Part shown: positions 10,382 through 21,625 of the stretch, piece by piece
How the letters are laid out: every line of letters starts with the position of its first letter
How positions within the stretch are numbered: position 1 is the stretch's first letter
Assembly (NCBI RefSeq): GCF_037392515.1
Contig: NC_090288.1
Span: 5,387,501-5,451,500, forward strand
DNA: 64,000 nucleotides
Source of the DNA: Haliotis asinina
Taxonomy: Eukaryota > Mollusca > Gastropoda > Lepetellida > Haliotidae
Direction: 5' to 3'
Made by a program: the position numbers and the translations under genes
The notes under the pieces: model-generated
Databases searched by the model: none
The model's input: the letters and a program-made list of their open reading frames with translations, nothing else
What the model was told of the DNA's origin: nothing

Positions 10382-13300
10382 TCATGTATCACAGAGAGAG
10401 ATATACCGTCTTAATTTATCTGGAACATCAAGCCCATCAATCATGGAGTCCAAAGACTGACGAGTCACACATCTTTTTGACTGTAGTGTCCTGCGGATAC
10501 ACGTTCTACACAAGTTGGTCAAACTATGAGGATTCTGGGCCATTCTCATCAGCATCCTGAAGGCCTCCTCTTCCATCGCTAGAATGTGCTTCTTCTGAAA
10601 CATCTCTTGCATGTATGAATATTTCATAGTATACCCGCTGTCATGAAGCAGTTTGATGTTACCAAGGTCGTTGTTCACCAACAATGAAAACACAATGTGG
10701 TTTGCATAGTGATCTGGGTAGTAGATGAGTCCATCGGATTTGTCAATAGCGCATCCTGCCTTGATGAGAAGGGAGATAATCTCCTTTCTGTTGAAGAGAA
10801 GAGCTTGATCTAGAGGAGTTATGAGCTCTTCATTCAAAGTGTCAAGGTCACAACCCGCTGCGGAGAAAGAAGAATTTTCTCTTTTAAATGCACATTACAA
10901 TTTAAAATATGGTCCACTGTATAAATTCAAGAATAACTGTCAGTAGGGTGAATGTTTTACAACATAGTCTCTCACAACCAAACTCCATTTCTGTAGCCTG
11001 TAAATATCAAATATGCCTCCGGCAAACCAATGACTGAATGCGTGAGTATTATTATAAGAAGTCTTATGCTGCTTTCAGCAATATTCCAGCAATATCACAG
11101 CAGGGTACACCACATTGTACCCATGAGGGGATGAAACCAGCGTCTGTGATGACAAGCAAACGCTTAAACCACTAGGCTTTCCCACTGCCCTGTGATAAAC
11201 TGAAAGTATGAACAACCATTCACAAGTAGTATGCCAAATAGTTTCCACATTTTAGTATCCACTTGGACTAGCTATGCCTGAAGGCTACTAGCCCACAAAA
11301 TAATTCACCAGCCCGAACTTTGAATGTGGACATGGGTTTCATCAGTAAACTGCTTAAATGAACATTTTCATCACAATTTTGCATGATTTAAAAGTGTATT
11401 ATAACTTAACAAATCGAAGAGAGTGATATATTTCCAAATTGGCCCCTTGAAAATTCACCAACCAGTCTCCATGTGGAGAGTTACTGGCCAGACTGGATTT
11501 TTTCAAGCCATGGGCTATTGGACCAGTAGTTGGGGTATTTTCGGACACTGTTCACAGGTCAATGCATGATGACAATCCGTCAGGTCACACACAGTCCAGT
11601 ATGAATAGCCAATACAAGTTATGGGGACCCATCCTGGAGTCCCAACAGTTTCAACATTCAGGAATCAGCTTGATGACTATGTAAACTCTATGTCATCAAT
11701 CCTAGACACTGCTGAATGTTACTCATTAATATCAATCACAGTAAATATAAATAGTGCTTCATTCAAAAATAGGACTCAGAATGACTGAGTACTTGTTCAC
11801 CTTTAGTACACACAGTATTGACTGAAGTGTCAGTATTTCCAACAATCAGGGATGGAAATTAACTCAAAAAACAAACAAGACCAAAGAGCTGGTGCAAAAC
11901 TTTTCTATCCCTACATGAAAACAGGCTCTGCATCTTTATCATGAAAACTGTAGGAAAAGATATATTTGTCAGTTTTCAGACATACATCAAGGAGACAGGG
12001 CAGCAATGCATGATCCACATGTGAAACAGGTCTCTCACGAGTCTCTAATTTTGTTCCGAATATAACTGAGAGACAGTTTACATACAGAATACTTTTAACA
12101 TTTAAGTGAAAAACAGCATCTTTTGCTGTTGTGACAACACCAAAGAGCATAATCACGGTAAAGTCAAAAACAGATTGACGTTGAAAAACCATGTGGCACG
12201 TTGAGAGACCTTGCTAAGGGACACAACTCTGTGCTGTGTTGTGTGGTTTTGAAATGCTAACCTTCAATGAGGAGTCGGACCATGTTAACCTGGTTATTGT
12301 CAACGGAGTGGAAGAGTGGCGTACACTCCCCACAGTCCTTGTAGTCGATCTCCGCACCGTGCTCCAACAGCTTTCTGGCAACATCTGCAACATACAAGAT
12401 TGACAGGAATGTAGGACAATACATGGGACAAGATTGACAGGAACATAGGGCAGAACACATATCATGATTCTCAGGAACATAGGACAATACTGGGGTCAAG
12501 ATTGACAGGAATGTAGGACAATACATTAGTCATGATTGGCAGGAACATAAGACAATAAATGGGTCATGATTGCCAGGAACATAAGACAATACATGGGTCA
12601 TGATTGACACAAATGTAGAACAATACATGGGTTATGATTGACTGGAACATAGGACAAAACAGGTCATGATTGACAGGAACGTAGGACAATACACAGGTCA
12701 TGATTGACAGGAACGTAGGACAATAGACGGGTCATGATTGACAGGAACGTAGAACTATACATGGGTCATGATTGACAAGAACGTAGGACAATACACAGGT
12801 CATGACTGACAGAAGCATAGGACAATACACGGGTAATGATTGACAGGAAGGTTGGACAAGAATGACAAATTCTATTTAACTACTTCTGAGTGAAAGAAAA
12901 TCAGTCAAGTTGATAACACTGCTAGTACCTACACCAAAACCTCCCATTCATTGCAATAAAGGTGACTATAAATGGAATTTGTTTTTCTGTTTCATACACC
13001 TTCTAATATGCCTCTCAAAGAAGCATGTCTGAGTGTTGAGAGGGAGAGTTTTGTTTCATTTCAGTCAGCAATTCGGCTTCAGCATGGAAAAAATCATACA
13101 CTTTAATCATCAACTGTTTCACATCAGCATTCAGCTTCATTTTTCATCAGGCATGTGTATCCCGTGCACGACAAGATAGTGGCTGTTCCATTTCTGCAGT
13201 TTCACCCAACCGCAACAGACAACAACTTTTGCATTTTCAGTGATGCTAGTTTCTTAAACAACCTTTTCGTTGTAGTCCGGAAAATGTTCAAATATCAGAA

Positions 13301-16266
13301 AGCTGTTGGGTATTAGTAGACGATAAACGTGTGTACTATTCATATTTATGTGGAAATTTTGTACAATGATCACATTTGCAATTCATCGGTCCGTTTCTGA
13401 CTCAAACAGACTGTAATGCCACAAACACTTTTTCCTTGAACAATGATCACCAATGAACCCGCCAGTCTACTAGAAACATGGGTAACTCGGATACCTGGGA
13501 CTGGTGGGTAATGAGTTGGAACCAATCAATAATACCCAGACCTGTTCTGATCATGTGACTCATAGATTAAACAATATAATATGTTATTCTTACACCATTA
13601 AAAGTTTGTTTTTTCTTTGAAGACATGGACATAATTACACAGAAATTCTTTTGAATAATATACATAGTTAAGATATTAAGGAAACTTGATATTTTAGTCC
13701 TTGAGCTGGAGAATATATTGCCATTTCTTACAAAATTGATGTGAGGAATACACAAAATGGTAACAGAGTAGGGTAATAAAGGGTGGTGTACCCGGGAAGA
13801 AAATTTGGACCCGTCCCAGTCCTACAGGTGGGGCATCTGTACTCACCTAGTCTGCCGCTGCGACAAGCTAAGTGTAGTGGAGTTTTCCCGTATATGTTGG
13901 TGGCCATGATGAAATTGGTATTAGCCAACAACACGTCCACCATTTCTTCACTGTCCTGTTGAATGGCATGATGTCAGTATTACTGAATATATCATCATAA
14001 TCATCATATTCATCATATCCATCGCAATGGGACAATATGTCAGTTCTTCTACCACAAAAACAGCTTTGTTTTTCTTTAACCCCTCAACAACCAGGTGCTA
14101 TTATGTCACAATCCTGAAATACTAAAGCATGACTGTTTGACATGAACAAGTTTTTGCTTCTCTTTTGCAAAATAATCCCCCAAAATTACGTAAAATATGT
14201 TATGTGGGTACACATGTACAATCAAAATATGACAACAATATTGATAGCATATACATTTTAGAGTTATCTCAATAGTTTATCTGCATTATCTCCCTTCTTG
14301 GCCCCCATGGTGGACAATTACTCCTTTGTATGCCAGGTCATCAGAGACTGTATGTAGGAACACTGCTGAATACATAGTCCCCCATTTACATTGTGGCAGG
14401 TGACAAACATAAAATATTCACCAGTCTAGGTACATTTCCATAATCAAAGCTGTAATGATGCATTGAACTATCTATGAATTGCAATTTGGTAGAAACAAAA
14501 AAACTACTGATGCATCAATAGTATGTATGGCTATCTATATAGTTTAGTAATTAACTTCTGGTAAGACTTTCGCCCGTATACCCCCTTAATTAAAACGCCG
14601 AGGAAGTATATCTTTGATTATCTAGCCTCATGTAAGAATGTCGAGTCTTGATTGGTCCACGTGACTCTGATAAAATACCATGTACATCCATCATGATCCG
14701 CCAGCGGGAGATACGGCTTTTATACTCCCACTGCGACAGTCATATCACTCCGCTACGCCTCGGTGATGACGCGAGAAGTGAGAAAAGCGTGCATGAACTA
14801 GCCTTTAGTAACGTGGTCAAAGGATCAGCTGGTGTCAACATGGCAGCAAGTCGATTCCATACATGTTGTTTTGTTTTGATTTAGTGAAAACATTCAGCTA
14901 GATAAATGCGTTATCACATCGTGTCGAGGGAATACGGGGTTTTATCAGTCCCGAATAAGGTTGTATTCCCCGAGCCGGAGAGGGGAATACAACCTTACTC
15001 GGGACTGATAAAACCCCGTATTTCCCTTGACACAATGTGATAACTTATAGTGGCAGGTTTAGAAGTTGGATATGCCTTTCAGTGTGTTCAGATACAATGA
15101 CAGAAACATGTTAAAACTAATCCTTATCAGATGAGAAATATATACTCCAGTGACATATGATTTGGCAGGAATGAAGTTTAAGGGGGGATACAGACAGAAG
15201 TCTTTTCTTACTTCCATCAATAAATGAGTGTCTCAAAATACAAGAAGTACTCACTCATTCACTTTGATTTAGAGTTATACACTCCTGTTACCTCTTTAAC
15301 ACACTTGATCTGGATTTCATGTTTTGTGTCAGTTATTAACAGGAACTGAAACTACTTCAGCTTGTGTTCATTTCATATAAACTAAACAATCATTCGTGAA
15401 ATGACTTAAAATGAGACAATTCAAGGATAAAAAAACTACTGCAACAGTTGGTTGGATTAGATTGACTATAGCTATCACTACAGTTGTTTCACCCTCTATA
15501 GTCACCCATGTCAGTAATACTCTGACAACACTGTTTCTTCTATAAATACACCTGATGCCAGTTTCTGCCCTTTAATTCTGTTGAAAATGTGAAAGTTTTT
15601 CAAAATCAGGGTTTTTTTTCATATTACTCGTGACTAATACTTCTCCCCTTTATCCCTGATACTCACCCCCATGGGCAATGATACTCACCTCTGCTATTCT
15701 TCACATTCACCCCTAGAATGTCACCTACTCACCCCCAGTACAGCTATGTGTAGTGGACTCTCTGTGGCCTCAGTGGCGGTGGTTATCTCAGTAGGGAGAC
15801 CTGCCTCTATACAAGCCTTCACTTGCTCTACTCTACCTGGGAGGAAACAGATCATTACACAAGTGTGTTTTTTTTCACAGTAAGCTGGTATAATTTAACA
15901 AACAAATAAATCACATCATAAACATAAGTTTATGATTAATTAAACATGCACATGAGCTCATCTTGCATGTAATGAAGTCCCCACACATCAATGTGACGGC
16001 TTGCTGCTGGAACTAGTTTTGATGGAACCTGTTGGTGTAACAATGAAAATGGCAATGGGCTACCCTACTGATGATCAAGTGATTAAAAACTGCAATCATG
16101 AACTTGCATTTACTTGTAAGTGTTATTTGCTTAGTAACTGTACAGAAATATAAACACACCAAATGCTCTTTTATGAAAAGATAGACCACCCACCTTCAGC
16201 AACATAAGTATTAAATGTTTCTTTGTCAATGCAACATTTCTGCTGGCTTGTATCTTCCTCGAACAT
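10382..16266 (-). CDS. Ankyrin repeat and SOCS box (ASB-type) protein, five exons
   Basis: On the minus strand five exons join in phase: 16266-16194, 15836-15733, 13955-13847, 12384-12262 and 10857-10382, giving 294 residues ending in TGA. The start ATG at 16266 opens an MFEEDTSQQK N-terminus and the first intron splits codon 25. Residues about 25-175 hold four or more ankyrin repeats; GKTPLHLACRSGRL, VARKLLEHGAEID and ISLLIKAGCAID are clear. Residues about 248-294 form a SOCS box: SLTNLCRTCIR fits the elongin-BC box, and LDVPDKLRRYI fits the following Cul5-box region. Proteins of this type recruit substrates to cullin-5/elongin ubiquitin ligases in the cytoplasm; the substrate cannot be told from sequence. 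Length is in the usual ASB range. AATAAA on the minus strand at 10350-10345 lies 32 bp past the stop. The SOCS box makes an ordinary ankyrin protein less likely. I do not assign an ASB number. Confidence 0.9.
11040..11187 (-). repeat. tRNA-like SINE (type B) in the last ASB intron
   Basis: On the plus strand it reads from a tail complement (CTGCTTTCAGCAATATTCC) to TGTACCCATGAGG, then CAAACGCTTAAACCACTAGG, the complement of the SINE head. It is a reverse-orientation copy of the family at 36655 and 59393. Confidence 0.7.
12391..12864. repeat. 34-bp minisatellite in intron 4 of the ASB-type gene
   Basis: About 14 imperfect head-to-tail units of a TCATGATTGACAGGAACGTA plus GGACAATACACGGG consensus are seen. 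For example, units start at 12664, 12698 and 12732, exactly 34 bp apart. The array begins within about 7 bp of exon 4 (12262-12384), so on the minus strand the repeat supplies the end of the intron. Confidence 0.9.
14910..15044. repeat. 135-bp foldback element with ~62-bp arms
   Basis: Arms at 14910-14971 and 14982-15044 are inverted copies with only a few mismatches (for example CGTGTCGAGGGAATACGGGG against its complement) and a 10-nt loop. It sits in intron 2 of the ASB-type gene. No terminal target duplication was confirmed. Confidence 0.85.
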
Positions 16267-16785
16267 GGTTTACTTGTTACCTTTGTTTACTTGTTACTTC
16301 TCCCTGACCTTCAGAATAAAAAGTTGCAATATCATGCATAGTGTGGATTCGCATCCCTCTCTTTGTCGAAGGGTGTATTTTGGTTCTTGCTGCCTTTAAT
16401 CATGCCTCAAAAATATTTAGAAATAACTACATATCAAATCAAACACGAAACAGTCTTTTTTTTATCTATTTCCCTGTGCATTTAATGTATATGTATCTGT
16501 TTATGTAGTCGAAATATATCCTCGTACTATGTGTTTGGAATAACACTTGGAATTGTTTCTAAGATCACATGAACTGTATAACAGCTCACTGACATATAAA
16601 AAGACAACATTTTCTTAAACACAAGCAAACACCAGAGCATTTAATAATGTCGCATTTCATTTATATCAAGAGTAAACACTTCCGTCCGAAACTTTTTCAT
16701 AACATAATCCAAAGATATCAAATGTGGTGTTAGTTCGATTCATTAAAAACGTCCTCTGGTGTGGTTAATGGGAGACTTGTTTCAG

Positions 16786-16842
16786 GCACATATGTAGTTC
16801 AGCTAGCTAAACGTCGTTTAGCTAGCTGAACTAGCACATATG
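16786..16842. repeat. Perfect 39-bp palindrome flanked by 9-bp direct repeats
   Basis: Perfect 19-bp arms, 16795-16813 and 16815-16833, are separated by one base. The unit is immediately bordered by GCACATATG on both sides (16786-16794 and 16834-16842). A foldback insertion with a 9-bp target duplication, as Mutator-like elements make, would look like this. Confidence 0.9.
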
Positions 16843-19716
16843 ATGTTGACAGAATTACAAACAATTAAACTTAAATTAAACTTTATCTACCGGAGATAAG
16901 TAAAGATATATACTAAACGTTCGTGAGTTTTACTGAAGCAGTAACTGTCACTTGTGTCATAAGAAAAATCAACACCCGGAAAATCTGATGATGGTACATG
17001 TGTCTACAAAACAAAGCTTTGTCTATTTTAAGTTCAACCCAGATCAACATTTACACCTAAAAATATATCGTTCAACCAGTGCCTTCAGTGTCAAATGATA
17101 ACTTTTTTAATCAACTGATAATAGTCAGAGTTTTACATTATCTCAACATCCGCGTCGTCGACAATGGGATTTCCCTAAAGCTCTTAGCACTGCCAAGAAA
17201 AGACAGAACATCGCTTGCGACACATTGGTTTGTTCGATGAGACAAGCTAAGTTAGAGGCGTTCCCTTTCAGAATAAATCATGTCAAATGAAAAGTGTCGC
17301 TTAAACAAAAACGAAATATCAACGTAACATACTTGCCCCAATATCTTATGGTGCTTAGAACGATAACAGAGGCGAATATTTAAATGTTCATATATCTTTC
17401 ACAAATCTTTCAGTCTCGCTTCATGTATTAGGAAAGGTGGATCAAGCTTACCCAACGGAAAAAGCCCACAGTTAGTCGCTGTAATGAGTGGACAAATCAA
17501 CCAATCAGAGTGCTTATTTCAGTACAAGGTCAAGGACCATCTGCGGGAATTCCCAAATATATGGACATTTACGACATCACGAGTATCCAAAGAGAAGAAA
17601 TTATTACCGAGAAGAAAACAGCGTCTTACCCTGGATATTACAGTTACTGAAGTATGTAGAATTCATTGTCATTAACTGTCACAAAGTCGTTTTCTTGATC
17701 TGGTTTGAATGGAAGGTATAAACGGAGTGAGAATATTTGTCAACTATCGGATATACATCCCTCGTTTCCTGTTTCTTATCGAAAGTAAAACTCTAATTGT
17801 ATTGTACATGCTGGTAGTCATTCTTCATAACACCTTGTGACTTGTTAACATGTTTAGTTTTATGTAGGACGGAAAAAAGATATGAACCTAAGCTGCTGAA
17901 ACCTTCTTGAACCTTGAAGGGCTTTATACCATTTTGTTGACACTAACTGTAAAAGAAATTGGGTGCCAACCACACACCCAATGATGGGCTCATAAATATA
18001 AAATCGCAGCTATTTTTTCATGTTTGTTATGGATCTAACCAGCACACAAACAAACAATTTTTAGTTTTCACCTGCTGCTTCTTACATTGTATGGAATCTG
18101 GTGTTGCAAAGATTTTGTCCACCTACACTTTAAAGGGGCACTGATGCGGAGCGAATAATGTTTCTCACCAACGGTCTAATTACGAAACCAAGCTGCACAC
18201 TGGTCAGCACCCACTCCCTCGACCATGACGGATAAAGGGACTGGGCTCCTGTCCACATCAGCAGAATTTCTTCACCCTAAAAAGTGAGCAGGCCGGATGC
18301 CCATTACATGCCGTTATTTAAAAATATCCATGGTATTCCTTATCTGATTGTAACAAAATATCCCAGCAGTGTAGTTTTTTTCTGATGCCTGGATGGTATA
18401 GTGACTGATCCAATTTGATCCTATTTCTGTGTTTTTCACCACGATATCTATTTACATGTCATGTGAAAATATGATGTCTACATACACGCAGCAAGCCATT
18501 TGTTTCATAAAAGTCCGAAAGATTGCAAAGCTTTATATTCAGATAGTTTTGAGGGATGGTTCAGCTGTCATAGCAAACATCATGCGTAAATTTTGGTAGC
18601 TACGACCCTGGTTTATTATCTATGATAATAAAAAACACAAAGTTGATTCATCTGAATTCGTAAACTAATAACAACAACTTTGCCATTGGCAGAGAAATCT
18701 GAAAATATTCTCACGTAAAAAACCCCTGATTATACCCATTTACCCAAGTACACAGCAAATACGTGCAGAAATATGTGCATTTCGTATGTAACAACGAAGT
18801 TCCGTAGGTATCCTCAAAACAGTTTCGGCCCAAAAATGTTTTCGGGCTGCATGCGACACAGAGATTACATCTTCCTCACTGTAACTCGCGTTTGATGTTA
18901 TAAACCTACACATGTTATTTGTCATCATCCACTTGATGGTCAGTTAGTGAATTTATAACCGGTATAAATAGTGGTAACACCACTAAAATTACTCGACATA
19001 GGTTCCCATTTGGCATTTCTCCTGTCTGGAATAAGTACTCAACATTATAAAGTAAGGTCTGTAGTTGGAAATGTATTGCATGTTATGTAATATGTGCATG
19101 TTAGTGATGCAAGAGGGTTTATCAGCTGAATTACATAAACGAACATCGATCAAAGGATTAACTGATCACACACTGACTGATTAATTACTTCCACAGCATA
19201 TTTGTCAAAAAGGCAGTGTTTATGGGTGTAGATTTATGTAATCTATACTGAATACACCCTGTCGTAAAGTACGAGTGTAAAAACATCATCCTTCCTACAA
19301 AGAATTAACCGCCACTTCCTTGATTGATTGTTGCTCATTATTGGCTAACTAATGGCGGACAACATACAGTTAGTTGCCAGGTGTGCTGTCCTGGGTGACC
19401 AGTGAGATTATGTATACACCAAGCACTGTGATCTGTGATTAAATGTTTATGAACTTCAAAACATTGGATCATAAGCAAAAAGAGATGCAAAGGTGTTGGA
19501 TGTTTGACTCTCTTTATTGTTGTACTTTTGAACTTATCTTTGTCTAATGATACAATGAGAAATTAATGTATAAAACTTGTTATATGTGTGTTTGTACTCT
19601 CTGTATTTTTGTACTTTTGTACAAAATTGAAACTGAATTAAATAAAATGCATTCATAAGGAGAAATGCATTCAAGGATATATCCATATCTGCACTCAATA
19701 AAATGAAACATTATTT

Positions 19717-20340
19717 TATCAGTCTAAGTAAACTTATCCTCAGTACTTTTCGTTACACTCCACCACTGAGTCTAACAAAACTTTATGGGAGGTTGCTTCA
19801 GGTAACCTTTGAGATTGACCAATCAGAACACAGCTTACCAAATCGCGAAAGTGCACATTCGCACATCCCTTATGAAATTTTTATCTCGAAAAGGTTCGTA
19901 CCCGAACTATATGTAGCGTATGATCTCTTCCGGATGATGCACACGGCGTATGTACTGCCATGACAACGGTGAGTAAACAGTCGCTAAAAATAGTGTTTTT
20001 GACAATATTCAAGGATGTTAATTTGCGGAAATATTAGCTAATGGTAACCATGTCAACAGAAACCCCAAAGTGTATATACTGCAGGTCAATTAGCTGTGTT
20101 ATATGCAGATTTTTGTTTGTGGAGAGATCTGTGTCAGTGACCTGAATATTTTGAAAGTCCTCCGATCCCTAAATAGTAGCCATTGTCTGATTGGTTAAAT
20201 CTATTTAACCGTCTTGCATTTGATTGGACCATCATTGGTTGCTCAAAGGTTACCTGACGCGACCTTCTACTAGGTTTTGTTAGACTCAGTGGTGGAGTGT
20301 AACGAAATACACTGAGACGAAGTTTACTTATACTGATTAT
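19717..20340. mobile_element. Foldback/MITE-like DNA element, about 624 bp
   Basis: The left end (CAGTCTAAGTAAACTT, then TTTCGTTACACTCCACCACT and GAGTCTAACAAAAC) is repeated in inverted form at the right end, giving terminal inverted repeats of roughly 130 bp. The centre has no open frame for a transposase. A second copy in the opposite orientation lies at 25930-26465. Superfamily is not assigned. Confidence 0.8.
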
Positions 20341-21625
20341 TTTATTGACATATTTTCAGTTTGTTAATTTACCAGTTGATTGTCTGTTGTAAGCTTTTGA
20401 CGCTATGGTTATCCCAATACTGTTGTATGGTTGTAAGGAATGGGGGTCATGAAAATCTTGCTAAAGATTTTAAAACTGGCGAGTGGTCTCAAGACCTACT
20501 ACTTCATTCATGCTTTACAGTGAATTTGGAAGATGTTCATTGAGCATTGCTATTTTTAGGAGAGTTATTTCCTTCTGGCATAAAATTGAAAGCAGTATGC
20601 AGTCGCATAAATTTCCCCATTTTCTTTATTCTTTCATGTCCATAAATATTGAAGGTGCTGTAGAAAATAATACATGGTTTATCAAGTCTGTTCTCAAGAA
20701 ATGTCGCCTCTCATATGTTTGAAAACCCATCAATCTGCTCAACATTATGACTTACACTACAGACTTTCAAAGAAAAAGCCAACTTCTGAAAACTGCCTGC
20801 ACCTTCCTAGATCAATTCATACACCAAGTACCTGAACAGCCGCATTTGCCATATTGCTGACATGTATTTATGTATGAAGAGACACTTTAGATCAATATCA
20901 AGTTGTACAAGTACCTTTACTCACAGTTTTATAATTAATTAATACCACAAAAAGATGACAGTTCATTGCAAACATCCAGTTCCTCATCTGAGAATCCTTT
21001 ACTATTTAAGAAAACATATTGTCTAATCCAATACAAGCCAACCACTTAGTTAATGAACTTAGACTGTCCTCGTATGTTAACACAGATTGAAATTTGACTG
21101 ATTAGCACAGAACCACTCAAGCATGATTCAGCAGATAGGCACAGCTGACTGTTCAAATTTTGACGGATGAGGCAGATTTGTCATGACTGAAAACACTGAA
21201 AAAAAAAGTTGAAGGATCAGTAATGACAGGATAACAATATAAACATATTAACAGTCTGGGATGATTTACTGATTCCACGTGATATTGCATCCTATATGCA
21301 TTCAAGCTGAAAGTGACAAAAGAGTTAATTGCTAGTACAGGTACAAGAAAACAGATGTTTAAATCATAAAAAGAACCGGACTTGAATTTCCCTCCTGTAA
21401 CTCCCTTTGGAGAATTTTTCTGAGTTTGATGTGGTGAAGAGTCATATCTGAGTGCATCAACAAAATGATCTGATTATTGATGAGCTTGAGATATAGTTGA
21501 AATACAGTTAGCAGTGTTGTTTCTTCTTGCAAAACCAAAGTTATTCACCTAAAGTTTTAAAATATTCTTATTTACACAAAACCAGGCTTGTGCAGAAGAT
21601 GCTGTAGACCGAACCAACCAGAATT

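Larger units (their letters stand above)
16267..21625. other. Intergenic DNA between divergent ASB and NEMO/OPTN-like genes
   Basis: The two genes point away from each other, so both 5' ends and their promoters should lie here. No TATA or Inr element could be assigned. The stretch holds the palindrome at 16786-16842 and the foldback transposon at 19717-20340. A possible transposon end (TTTAAAGGGGCACTG, about 18131) has no matching right end that I could find. Confidence 0.5.

Noticed and set aside
14648-14884. 78-codon frame in intron 2 of the ASB gene
   Set aside because: No homology seen and it lies next to a foldback element; probably non-coding.
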